Assembly: GCA_945903675.1 (NCBI GenBank)
Contig: CAMDOP010000057.1
Span: 1 to 13,802 of the forward strand
Reading direction: 5' to 3'
DNA: 13,802 bases
DNA from: Crenothrix polyspora
GTDB lineage: Bacteria; Pseudomonadota; Gammaproteobacteria; Methylococcales; Methylomonadaceae
Shown here: positions 5,825 through 13,639 of the stretch, piece by piece
Position numbering within the stretch: the stretch's first letter is position 1
How the letters are laid out: each line of letters starts with the position of its first letter
Made by a program: the position numbers and the translations under genes
The notes under the pieces: model-generated
The model's database searches: none
What the model saw: only the letters and a program-made list of their open reading frames with translations
What the model was told of the DNA's origin: nothing

Positions 5825-6682
5825 TTAATCACGACATATATGGCTCGCATGAAAGTCCATGTGGTCTTTAATGAAGCTGGTGATGAAGAAATAACTGTGA
5901 TCATAACCTTCTTGCATGCGGATAGTGCAATGGTCGCTAAAACCTTTATCTCTGATTTTGTTGGCAAAAACCTCGGTTTTTAACTGTTCTGCTAGAAAGT
6001 CATCGGCCAGCCCTTGATCAATCAACATAGGCGGAATGGACTCAGATTTTTCAACTAACATCAAGCTATCGTACTGCTCCCAATCGGCTTTGTTTTCGCC
6101 CAAATAAAGAGAAAAGGCTTTTTGTCCCCAAGGACAGTTCATTGGATTAACAATAGGTGAAAAGGCAGAAGCTGACTTAAATTTATCTCTGTTTTTCAAA
6201 GCCATGATTAAGGCACCATGTCCGCCCATGGAATGGCCAGAAATAGCTAGATTATTTTTCGATATTGAAAAGTTGCTATAGAGAATGTCTGTGATTTCAT
6301 TCACTACATAATCATACATGTGGTAATTTTCTGACCAAGGTTGTGCTGTGGCGTTTAGATAAAAGCCTGCGCCAGAACCAAAGTCGTAACTGTCATGTTC
6401 ACCTGGTAGATCAGTGCCTCGTGGTGATGTGTCGGGGCATATGACCGTAATACCATGCTCGCTAGCCCAAGGAAACACGCCTGCTTTAGTGATGAAGTTT
6501 TCTTCGGTGCAGGTCAAGCCTGAAAGCCAGATAATTGCTGGTTTATTTGCTTTTGTCGCCGCACTTTCAGGGATAAAGACTGAAAAGGTCATTGGAGTTT
6601 TGGTAGCGACTGAGGCATGAGTATAGTATTCCACTCGTCCGCCAAAACATTTTGCTTTTTTTGTTAATTCAATAGTAATCAT
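5825..6682 (-). CDS. fghA: S-formylglutathione hydrolase
   Basis: FghA (FrmB) hydrolyses S-formylglutathione to formate and glutathione, the second step of glutathione-dependent formaldehyde removal in the cytoplasm. The 285-residue protein has the alpha/beta-hydrolase, esterase-D-type fold at normal length. SGLTCTEENF (54-63) holds the conserved cysteine, C58. SGHSMGGHGA (148-157) holds the nucleophile S151. LIDQGLADDFL (220-230) holds the acid, probably D227, and EGYDHSYFF (258-266) holds H262. The start is supported by AGGATA about 8 bp upstream. That ribosome-binding site overlaps the TAG stop of frmA, and the gap is 12 bp, so the two are co-transcribed and probably coupled. The C-terminal tail after FHAS is a few residues longer than usual. 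Identification is secure. Confidence 0.96.
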   Translation of the reverse strand: MITIELTKKAKCFGGRVEYYTHASVATKTPMTFSVFIPESAATKANKPAIIWLSGLTCTEENFITKAGVFPWASEHGITVICPDTSPRGTDLPGEHDSYDFGSGAGFYLNATAQPWSENYHMYDYVVNEITDILYSNFSISKNNLAISGHSMGGHGALIMALKNRDKFKSASAFSPIVNPMNCPWGQKAFSLYLGENKADWEQYDSLMLVEKSESIPPMLIDQGLADDFLAEQLKTEVFANKIRDKGFSDHCTIRMQEGYDHSYFFITSFIKDHMDFHASHICRD

Positions 6683-6694
6683 GGTATTTATATC

Positions 6695-7804
6695 CTAAAA
6701 AATGACGACAGATCGTATGCTTTTACCATCATGCATATAATCAAAGGCGGTGTTTATTTCTTCCAATGGCATGGTGAAGGTGATCATTTCATCAATCTTT
6801 ATTTCACCCGCCATATAGCGTTCAACATAGCCGGGTAATTCAGTTCTGCCTTTTACGCCACCAAAGGCAGAGCCTCTCCAAACGCGTCCTGTAACCAATT
6901 GAAAAGGTCGAGTTGAAATTTCTTGGCCAGCCCCTGCTACACCAATAATGACTGATTCGCCCCAGCCTTTATGGCAGCATTCTAAGGCTTGGCGCATTAA
7001 GTGGACATTGCCAATACATTCAAAAGAATAATCAACACCGCCATCGGTTAACTCAACAATGACATCCTGAACAGGCGCATCATATTTCTTAGGATTGATA
7101 AAGTCAGTGGCGCCTAGCATTTTGGCCATTTCAAACTTATCTTCGTTAATATCAATAACAATGATGCGTCCGGCTTTTGCCATTACCGCACCTTGAACAC
7201 ATGATAGGCCGATGCCGCCCAATCCGAAGATAGCAACGGTAGAACCAGGTTCTACTTTAGCCGTATTTAATACAGCACCAATACCAGTAGTAATGCCACA
7301 ACCTAAAAGACATACTTTCTCTAAGGGCGCGGCTTTATTGATTTTAGCTAAGGCAATTTCAGGGACTACCGTGTATTCGGAGAAGGTAGAAGTACCCATA
7401 TAATGAAATATCGGCGTACCATTTTTTGAAAAACGTGTAGTACCATCAGGCATAAGACCTTTGCCTTGAGTCGCTCTAATAGCCTGACATAAATTAGTTT
7501 TGCCAGAAAGACAGAATTTACATACGCCACATTCAGGTGTGTAAAGTGGTATGACATGATCGCCTACTTTCAAAGTAGTGACGCCGGTACCGATTTCTTC
7601 GACGATACCACCACCTTCATGACCTAGAATAGTAGGAAAAATACCTTCAGGGTCATCACCGGATAGCGTGAATAGATCAGTATGGCAGACACCGGTCGCC
7701 ACCATTCTGACCAAGACTTCACCGTGTTGTGGGCCTTGTAGATCAATTTCTTCAATAACTAAAGGTGAGTTTGCTTTCCATGCCACTGCGGCGCGAGTTT
7801 TCAT
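6695..7804 (-). CDS. frmA: S-(hydroxymethyl)glutathione dehydrogenase (class III alcohol dehydrogenase)
   Basis: FrmA (also adhC/AdhIII) oxidises S-hydroxymethylglutathione, formed spontaneously from formaldehyde and glutathione, to S-formylglutathione with NAD+. The 369-residue length is standard. Catalytic zinc ligands are C40 (GVCHTD), H62 with E63 (GHEGGG) and C169 (LGCGITTG). The structural zinc is held by C92, C95, C98 and C106. The Rossmann motif GLGGIG is at 194-199, and D218 (VIDIN) points to NAD rather than NADP. The class III stretch ATQGKGLMPDGTTRF is present. AGGA lies about 7 bp before the ATG. fghA follows directly. No frmR-type regulator gene is adjacent; an AT-rich palindrome 38 bp upstream might be an operator. 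The enzyme can also reduce S-nitrosoglutathione, as known for the family. Confidence 0.97.
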   Translation of the reverse strand: MKTRAAVAWKANSPLVIEEIDLQGPQHGEVLVRMVATGVCHTDLFTLSGDDPEGIFPTILGHEGGGIVEEIGTGVTTLKVGDHVIPLYTPECGVCKFCLSGKTNLCQAIRATQGKGLMPDGTTRFSKNGTPIFHYMGTSTFSEYTVVPEIALAKINKAAPLEKVCLLGCGITTGIGAVLNTAKVEPGSTVAIFGLGGIGLSCVQGAVMAKAGRIIVIDINEDKFEMAKMLGATDFINPKKYDAPVQDVIVELTDGGVDYSFECIGNVHLMRQALECCHKGWGESVIIGVAGAGQEISTRPFQLVTGRVWRGSAFGGVKGRTELPGYVERYMAGEIKIDEMITFTMPLEEINTAFDYMHDGKSIRSVVIF

Positions 7805-7841
7805 GAGTTATCCTGTTAATAAGTTAGGGTGAATAAGGTTA

Positions 7842-7863
7842 GATATAAAAAGTGATTTATATC
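7842..7863. promoter_or_regulatory. AT-rich palindrome upstream of frmA
   Basis: GATATAAA (7842-7849) and TTTATATC (7856-7863) are a perfect 8-bp inverted repeat with a 6-nt spacer. They lie 38-59 bp upstream of the frmA start and 34 bp past the protease stop. It could be an operator or promoter element of the formaldehyde operon, or a weak terminator of the protease gene. Which one cannot be told from sequence. Confidence 0.35.
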
Positions 7864-7896
7864 CGTTAAGTTAATGTTTTTATATTAATATTATTC

Positions 7897-9099
7897 TTAG
7901 GCAATATCATCATTGACGATAGTGCGAACGGCCGTGAGCTTAATTACATCAGTGCCGAAGCTTCCACCTACGGGATTAAATACATCTAAATAAAATATTT
8001 CATTGGGTTCATAAATATTGTCGCCAATAATTTCTACTGGTATTACTGCTTGATTCTCGTTGGAATAAAGTACGAGTGTACCTTTAGTCGCCAGATAATC
8101 TTGTCCAGCAATAGCAGTCCCATCTCGGGTAGTATAGTCTACAGATAACAGTTGAGCCGAATCAGTACGCACCCCTGTGACTTGTAGCAAAAAATAATTG
8201 AGCGTAGTCCCATTGTTACCTTCAATAATAGATGTCTTTACTTGCTCTGTTTTTGTGGGAGCATCTACATATTGCGACCTAATAGTCTGGTCTATCCATT
8301 GTTGGTAATTGCTCACTCTTTGCCAAGCCCCAATTTCGCCAAAACTGCTATTCTTTAGGGTATCAATGTCTGGATGTATAATGCCTAGACTTATACTAGC
8401 GGTATAACTGGCAATACCAACTATCATGCCATTAATGAAAGCTGGCCCCCCACTATCCCCGGTAGAAATCATGCCTTCATTTTGACCTAGGCCGAGCCCC
8501 AGTTTATTAATGAGTTGTCCTAAAGCATCTTGGGCACTATTACCATTGTCGTAATCAGCAATGAGTTGATTAGCTGTTGGAGTCCAACTAAGTTGCGTTC
8601 CAAGAGCGGTTTTTAGTGTGGCGCCATCAGCGTCAAATTGATTGCTGGCAGTTAATCGCAATTTATCTCCGTTATAAGTTGTCAATATACCAGTGTTACC
8701 TGTGCCTGGAGTCCCATATCCCACCATGGTCATAGTCTGACCTATTTCATCGCTGCTACGATAAAGTTCATAGCGTTGGGCCGATACGGGTGCCGAACTT
8801 GATAACCAGACTAAAGCAAGGTCGTTGTTGTAATTGATAACATCAAAGCTGGGTATAACTTCAATATGAGTAGAGTTAATCGTCTGTTGGCCAGTGCTGG
8901 TATCAAAAATGACGGTGGCTATGCTGCTGGAGGAGACTTTTGAAAATAAATGTGCTGCGGTTAGTACCGCCCTGCCATCGAAGAGTAAAGTGCCTGTACC
9001 ATAAGATCCATTAATAGATATGCGAACCACACCATCATAATTACCACCAACAGAGGCTCGGTTGCGGAGGTCGCTGTAGGGGGTAATAGTCGTGATCAT
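7897..9099 (-). CDS. Trypsin-like serine protease with C-terminal Calx-beta domain
   Basis: This 400-residue protein combines an S1-type protease domain (about 20-275) with one Calx-beta domain (about 290-399). The catalytic triad is readable: LTAAH gives H50, NNDLALVWL gives D93, and TGDSGGPAF gives S216. Between D93 and S216 is an insert containing ADYDNGNSAQDALG, a feature I recall from protease/PEP-CTERM-type proteins of cyanobacteria and Proteobacteria. The Calx-beta part shows VDYTTRDGTAIAGQDY, then LVLYSNENQAVIPVEI, GDNIYEPNEIFYLDV and closing IVNDD. Calx-beta domains bind calcium and usually occur in exported proteins. No signal peptide or membrane anchor is visible, and no RTX repeats follow, so the export route is unknown (type I secretion is possible). 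The ribosome-binding site is weak. Target substrate is unknown. Neighbours do not suggest a function. Confidence 0.85.
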   Translation of the reverse strand: MITTITPYSDLRNRASVGGNYDGVVRISINGSYGTGTLLFDGRAVLTAAHLFSKVSSSSIATVIFDTSTGQQTINSTHIEVIPSFDVINYNNDLALVWLSSSAPVSAQRYELYRSSDEIGQTMTMVGYGTPGTGNTGILTTYNGDKLRLTASNQFDADGATLKTALGTQLSWTPTANQLIADYDNGNSAQDALGQLINKLGLGLGQNEGMISTGDSGGPAFINGMIVGIASYTASISLGIIHPDIDTLKNSSFGEIGAWQRVSNYQQWIDQTIRSQYVDAPTKTEQVKTSIIEGNNGTTLNYFLLQVTGVRTDSAQLLSVDYTTRDGTAIAGQDYLATKGTLVLYSNENQAVIPVEIIGDNIYEPNEIFYLDVFNPVGGSFGTDVIKLTAVRTIVNDDIA

Positions 9100-9236
9100 G
9101 TATTCAATTTCTTAGGTAGTAATAACATTTAAAATAATTATTTTTGTTCTAATGAAATTGATTGGTAATTCAACGCTCGAACAATTTGAAATGGTACAGC
9201 ACGTTAGCGATTATAGTTCATTTATTAGATGGTCAC

Positions 9237-9263
9237 TAGGTTAACGATAACGCTGTTAACCTA
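9237..9263. terminator. Hairpin downstream of kdpD
   Basis: TAGGTTAAC (9237-9245) and GTTAACCTA (9255-9263) form a perfect 9-bp stem with a 9-nt loop, about 50 bp after the kdpD stop. No T-run follows in the kdpD direction. It may serve as a weak terminator. Nothing else stands out in 9100-9314. Confidence 0.35.
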
Positions 9264-9314
9264 AACTGCCTTATTTTGTCATCGTTATTTTACTAATGGA
9301 ATAGGGGTGAATAA

Positions 9315-12035
9315 TTACGATAACGCCTTACCACGTTGAGGAAGGGTAATGGAAAACACAGCACCACCCTCCGGCTTATTTTGTGCATAGATGCTACCTC
9401 CATGTGCTGTAACTATGGCCTTGCATATTGATAAGCCAAGACCTACGCCACTTTGAGCAACTCCAGGGTGCACGCGATAAAATTTTTCAAAGAGTTTATC
9501 TTCTAAGCCTACTGGTATTCCTGGACCTTGATCCGCTACCGTAATGTTTACGGTAGTCTCAGTCGTTTTTGCACTAATTTCTATAGGGCTTAGCTCTGGC
9601 GTATAACGCAGTATATTTTCTAATAGATTGCTTAACACTTGTTCGATCATCAGAGCATCGGCATAAAGCATGGGCATACCCGTTGGTAAATTAACGCTAA
9701 GCTGCCGACCTGCTAGTCGCTTTTGTAACTGGGTTAGCACCTTGTTTATAATATTCTCCAGCGGCGTGTCTTCTTTGTTAAGCTGCATCGCGCCCGCATC
9801 CAATTTAGCCATATCGAGGATATTATTGACTAAACTTGCCATACGCAAACCTTCGTCATATATGGCACGAGATAGTTCTAGTTTATCTTCGGGTTTTAAG
9901 GCTTGGTCTTCTTCAACTAGAGTACTGGCTGAACTTACAATGGTGGTCAGCGGTGTACGTAAATCATGAGAAATAGAACTCAGTAGCGAATTGCGTAAGT
10001 GTTCGCCTGCCATTTCTACTTGTGCTGTTCTTGCTTGCTCGGTAAGACGAACACGCAAAATTGCCTGAGCAATCTGCCCGATAAAGGTTTCTAATAGTTT
10101 TTGTTGTTCGGGTAGAAACACGCGGCGTAAATGAACGGGCAATAGCACTAAAACGCCCAATGCCGTAGATTTGATGCTGAGTGGGAAATACACCGCCTCT
10201 GCACCTGGTAAAGTATGCGTACCAAGGCCTGCAAGTTCATTATGATCCATCACCCATTGCGCTACGCTTAGGTCTGCGGCATGTAAAGATTCTGGCAGGG
10301 CAGGGCCGCTAGGGTAAATAATACGACCATTGCTATCAGGAAAGAGAATAACATTTTGGCTACAAAATTCGGTGTAAAGGTGATGTACGGCTGAACGCAG
10401 GATTTCCTCTTCGCTTTGGCCGGCATTCATATCTCTGCTCATGGCATAGAGTACCAAAGCGCGGCGTTCTCGGTGTGAGGCCACCTTGGCTTGGGAGCGT
10501 ACATTGGCCATCAAATGACTGATTATTATAGCCACGGCCAGCATGGCCATAAAGGTGATCCAATACTGACTGTCAGAAACCGAAAAGCTAAAGTAAGGCT
10601 GCACAAAAAAGAAATCAAATGTGGCAACGCTTAGGAAAGAAGCAAAGAGGGAAGGGCCACGGCCGAAACGGCTGGCAATAAACACCACGCCTAACAAATA
10701 CACCATAATGAGATTAGCCAGCTCAAACCGACCTAACATTAGATAGGACATTAGTGTAGAGATAATCGTTACGCCTAGTGCACCGACATAAGGCCAGAGG
10801 CTATTTTTTTGGGAGCTTAGTCTAAGGCTGATTCCTGGTAACGGGTTTTTGCGGTACAGTAGACTTTCTGATTTATCTCTGTTGTATGTTTCAGGCATAG
10901 GGCTGCCTAATAGATAAAGATTAATATTGTGCGCATCGCTAATGAGACTATCTACTAAGGAACCCAGCAGAAAAGGTTTCCAGCCGCGACGAGTTGGTTT
11001 GCCTATGACAATTTTGGTGACATTTCTTTCATTGGCCAATTTGATAATGGCAGCACTCATATCCTGTGCACTAATGACTATGGTCTCTGCACCCAGTTGT
11101 TCGGCAAAACGTAAAACGCGCAACACGCTATCGCGTTTTTCAGCCGATATGCGTTGTAATTTTGGCGTTTCGACATAGGCAACCAGCCATTCGGCACGTA
11201 AGCTGGTGGCGAAACGCTTGCCAGCGCGAACTAGCCGTTCCGCTAAGGCATTAGGGCCTATGCAAACCATAATGCGTTCATTGACTGGCCAAACTTCTGA
11301 GATGGCATTCGTTTCCCGATAATCTTGCATCTGCGCATCAACCCGACTAGCGGTTTGGCGCAGCGCCAGTTCCCTTAAGGCGATCAGATTACCTTTGCGG
11401 AAAAAATGTTTGATAGCTTCCTGCGCTTGTTGCGGTAAATACACTTTGCCGTCTTTAAGCCGATCTAGCAATTCATCAGGAGGCAGATCGACTAGCTCGA
11501 TTTCATCAGCACTTTCAAATACGGTGTCGGGTACGGTTTCCCAGACCCGTATGCCGGAAATCTGGCCTATATCATCATTAAGGCTTTCTAAGTGCTGTAC
11601 ATTGAGGGCAGTATAAACATCGATGCCAGCATTTAATAATTCTTCTATATCTTGCCAACGTTTGGGATGCCTGCAGCCTTCTACATTGCTATGGGCGAGT
11701 TCATCAACCAAAATGATAGAGGGTTTACGTTTTAAGGCAGCATCTAAGTCAAATTCTTTAAAGAGAGTTCTGCGGTAGTTAATGAGTTTGGGCGGCAATA
11801 ATTCTAAGCCTTCCATTAAAGCCGCCGTTTCTTTGCGGCCATGCGTTTCTACTAAGCCGATGATGATGTCACAGTTTTCAGCGCGTTTTTCTTTGGCGGC
11901 CAGTAACATCGCATAGGTTTTACCCACACCTGCTGCCGCACCAAAAAAGATCTTCAAATGGCCACGATGTGCTTTAGCTTGTTCTCGGTTGACGCGAGCC
12001 AGTAATTCATCAGGATCGGGGCGGGGTATGTTCAT
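9315..12035 (-). CDS. kdpD: Osmosensitive potassium-channel sensor histidine kinase KdpD
   Basis: KdpD is an inner-membrane histidine kinase that senses low potassium or osmotic stress and phosphorylates KdpE, which induces the KdpFABC potassium pump. The 906-residue length is normal. In order: the KdpD N-terminal domain (about 22-232) with Walker A GAAAGVGKT at 32-40 and LVDELAHSN with D111; a UspA-like domain (about 250-372); four membrane helices of the DUF4118 region (about 411-510); a GAF-like region (about 525-650); the dimerisation box SSISHDLRTPLT with phosphoacceptor H690; and the ATPase domain with NLLENILRYTP (about 808), DQGPGIP (about 838) and GVGLGLSI (about 865). All motifs look intact. 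KdpE is not downstream and kdpABC is not upstream, which is unusual. A GAG about 6 bp upstream is a weak ribosome-binding site. The partner regulator is presumably encoded elsewhere. Confidence 0.96.
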   Translation of the reverse strand: MNIPRPDPDELLARVNREQAKAHRGHLKIFFGAAAGVGKTYAMLLAAKEKRAENCDIIIGLVETHGRKETAALMEGLELLPPKLINYRRTLFKEFDLDAALKRKPSIILVDELAHSNVEGCRHPKRWQDIEELLNAGIDVYTALNVQHLESLNDDIGQISGIRVWETVPDTVFESADEIELVDLPPDELLDRLKDGKVYLPQQAQEAIKHFFRKGNLIALRELALRQTASRVDAQMQDYRETNAISEVWPVNERIMVCIGPNALAERLVRAGKRFATSLRAEWLVAYVETPKLQRISAEKRDSVLRVLRFAEQLGAETIVISAQDMSAAIIKLANERNVTKIVIGKPTRRGWKPFLLGSLVDSLISDAHNINLYLLGSPMPETYNRDKSESLLYRKNPLPGISLRLSSQKNSLWPYVGALGVTIISTLMSYLMLGRFELANLIMVYLLGVVFIASRFGRGPSLFASFLSVATFDFFFVQPYFSFSVSDSQYWITFMAMLAVAIIISHLMANVRSQAKVASHRERRALVLYAMSRDMNAGQSEEEILRSAVHHLYTEFCSQNVILFPDSNGRIIYPSGPALPESLHAADLSVAQWVMDHNELAGLGTHTLPGAEAVYFPLSIKSTALGVLVLLPVHLRRVFLPEQQKLLETFIGQIAQAILRVRLTEQARTAQVEMAGEHLRNSLLSSISHDLRTPLTTIVSSASTLVEEDQALKPEDKLELSRAIYDEGLRMASLVNNILDMAKLDAGAMQLNKEDTPLENIINKVLTQLQKRLAGRQLSVNLPTGMPMLYADALMIEQVLSNLLENILRYTPELSPIEISAKTTETTVNITVADQGPGIPVGLEDKLFEKFYRVHPGVAQSGVGLGLSICKAIVTAHGGSIYAQNKPEGGAVFSITLPQRGKALS

Positions 12036-12132
12036 CGTGGCTCACTATGATTTATAGCGGTTAATATTATCAATAGAAGAGTATGTCGTTCCCATGCTGA
12101 GCGTCACGACCCACAGATAAGGAATCTCTATG

Positions 12133-12192
12133 TTTGGAGTAAAACTGCTTTAGCTGTTTTAAAACACAACAGTTGAAGCTCAACACTCCAAA
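12133..12192. repeat. Interspersed repeat family A, copy 3, with terminal inverted repeats
   Basis: TTTGGAGT (12133-12140) and ACTCCAAA (12185-12192) are perfect 8-bp terminal inverted repeats. The left part continues AAAACTGCTTTAGCTGTTTT, nearly identical to 5172-5195. The right part reads CAACAGTTGAAGCTCAAC. This is the most complete copy of family A here and shows that the family is a palindromic element of about 60 bp. Confidence 0.7.
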
Positions 12193-12224
12193 TTTTTACT
12201 TTTTTGCTTAACTGTGGGCAGTCC

Positions 12225-12304
12225 GTAGGATGGGTAAGCAGCTTTATCGTTTGCCCACCATTTTTGGTTAAACGTGGTGGGCAGAAAATAGCTGACCACC
12301 CTAC
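12225..12304. repeat. 80-bp nested palindromic repeat (family C, copy 2)
   Basis: The outer arms GTAGGATGG (12225-12233) and CCACCCTAC (12296-12304) pair with one mismatch. The inner arms TGCCCACCA (12252-12260) and TGGTGGGCA (12275-12283) pair perfectly. Size, spacing and the CT-TATCGTT--CCCA core match copy 1 at 1574-1655. Inner and outer arms have changed between copies while keeping their pairing. Confidence 0.75.
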
Positions 12305-12329
12305 CTGACTGCCTGTTCTAACAGGGCGC

Positions 12330-12439
12330 GCTAGCAATCCGCCACACATTCGCAAGCTAGAAAATAATCGAAAAAAACCTCACAAGGAAGCATCCAAGTG
12401 AGGGTTAAATTATTGCTCCGTTTGTGGTGGATTGCTAGC
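12330..12439. repeat. 110-bp element with 17-bp inverted ends
   Basis: GCTAGCAATCCGCCACA (12330-12346) and TGTGGTGGATTGCTAGC (12423-12439) are inverted repeats with one mismatch. Inside, CCTCAC and GTGAGG form a second hairpin around AAGGAAGCATCCAA, and AATAAT pairs with ATTATT. It contains no ORF. The size and ends suit a miniature non-autonomous element. It ends 53 bp from the restored 3' end of the broken Uma2 gene. No target-site duplication is obvious. Confidence 0.6.
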
Positions 12440-12492
12440 TACGCGAATACTGCTTACAGATTAAACAACCGTATGGCCGTATTAGACGATGG

Positions 12493-13101
12493 TCATTCAT
12501 CTTCAAACACTTCACGTAGATCAATTTGGCAATCAGGAAATAACTGCGGGGTGGCGATATCTTCGCCGGAGTACATGGCAAGCAGTTGTTATTTATTGGT
12601 ATCTTCATCCAATACAAACTGATGGACTGCTTTTTCACCTGGATAAACCAGCCAGTATTCTTTAACGCCACTCTCCTGATAGAGTTGGTATTTGAGCTGC
12701 ATTTCTTTTTTGGAATTACCCCTAGACAAAATTTCTATAACCCAGTCTGGAGATCCTAAACAACCTTTACTATCAATTTTAGTTTTATCGCAAATGACGC
12801 AAAGATCAGGCTGTACGACGGAAAAAATATCTTTATTAGCGATGATGGATTTTTTACGGTCGTATAAACGCACATCAAAGGGGGCCGCGAAAGCACGGCA
12901 TTGTTTATTTTTAAAGAAAATAAATAATGCACCACTTAGACGCCAAGAAATACTTTGGTGTTCGGAACTTGGGGCAGGGCTCATCGCCATAATTTTGCCT
13001 TTAATCAGTTCGATAGCATCATCGAATTGCCAAGACAAATAATCTGCATACGTATAAGTGCCATTCAAATCCAATTGTGATAAATCAGTAATTTTAGTCA
13101 T
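12493..13101 (-). pseudogene. Uma2-family (DUF820) nuclease-like gene with an in-frame stop
   Basis: The intact part is 170 codons and stops at a TAA at 12589-12591. Reading on in the same frame gives 31 more sense codons (QLLAMYSGEDIATPQLFPDCQ, then IDLREVFEDE) to a TGA at 12493-12495. These are the usual last strand and the LFPxxxIDLxEVF tail of the family. A full length of 202 residues is normal, so the TAA most likely replaced a tyrosine codon (TAT or TAC). PD-(D/E)XK core features remain: E31, QPD with D99, VIEILS with E123, and K132 or K137 after it. The family is annotated as putative restriction endonuclease, but its role is unclear and the genes are often multicopy in repeat-rich genomes. 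A truncated product might still fold. No modification-methylase gene is nearby. Confidence 0.85.
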
Positions 13102-13329
13102 CTATCAGCTAATGGGTAATTGTTAATTTATTGAATATGCAGTTAATTTTTTGCAAATTTGATCATTGATGTCTGATTATAGCAATTGAATTTGTAATGG
13201 CAATAGAGACCACTCTATTGTAATAGGCTAATGACGTTTTTTGATATCCTCCCCCACCTGAAGCATAGGTATCTACATAAGTTTTATTTATCATAAATGA
13301 TAAAATTGTGGTGATGGCCGGTAGTGGCG

Positions 13330-13380
13330 TATTGCATACGCCCTTATAAAATACACCCTATAAAAAGGGCGTAAGCAATA
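13330..13380. repeat. Inverted repeat, 16-bp arms
   Basis: TATTGCATACGCCCTT (13330-13345) and AAGGGCGTAAGCAATA (13365-13380) pair with one mismatch around an AT-rich 19-nt loop. From memory, GGGCGTATGCAATACGCCC-type palindromes are frequent dispersed repeats in gammaproteobacteria of this kind. No second copy is in the window. Confidence 0.65.
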
Positions 13381-13536
13381 TGACCCTAGGGTTAAACTCC
13401 TATGACACAAATAATATATTGAGCTGACAATTTGCATCTTATGATTTTCAGCATAAGCTCGTATTTAATTCCAATGCCATTAATTTGCTTTATTTCAGAA
13501 ATCGGTTAAATCTAATATCGGAGATAGTGTTACAAG

Positions 13537-13588
13537 TAGGAATAGTGATTGGATTGGTATTTTAGCCTGTCAATCCAATCAATTCCTA
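13537..13588. repeat. Inverted repeat with bulge
   Basis: TAGGAATAGTGATTGGATTG (13537-13556) pairs with CAATCCAATCAATTCCTA (13571-13588). The match is an 18-bp stem with a 2-nt bulge and a 14-nt loop. It is a strong potential hairpin. No T-run follows it, so termination is not indicated. Confidence 0.65.
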
Positions 13589-13639
13589 ATATGGTATCTG
13601 GAAATAATAATGATAAAGGCTGTATGCAAGGCAAGTTAT

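Noticed and set aside
5741..5983. 80-codon plus-strand ORF with a TTG start
   Set aside because: It starts inside a repeat hairpin and runs antisense through the C-terminal coding part of fghA. It has no ribosome-binding site and no recognisable family.
12066..12118. Possible degenerate repeat around GTCGTTCCCATGCTGAGCG
   Set aside because: Only a 5-bp pairing (GTCGT/ACGAC) is visible and no second copy exists in the window, so it is not called as a repeat.
12330..12439. Integron attC site (GTTAAAT resembles the GTTRRRY core)
   Set aside because: No matching RYYYAAC at the other end and no typical R''/L'' box layout; no integrase or cassette array around it.
12435..12671. 78-codon minus-strand ORF overlapping the end of the Uma2 gene
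   Set aside because: It is in a different frame from the Uma2 protein. The Uma2 C-terminus is recovered in the original frame past the stop, so this frame is a shadow.
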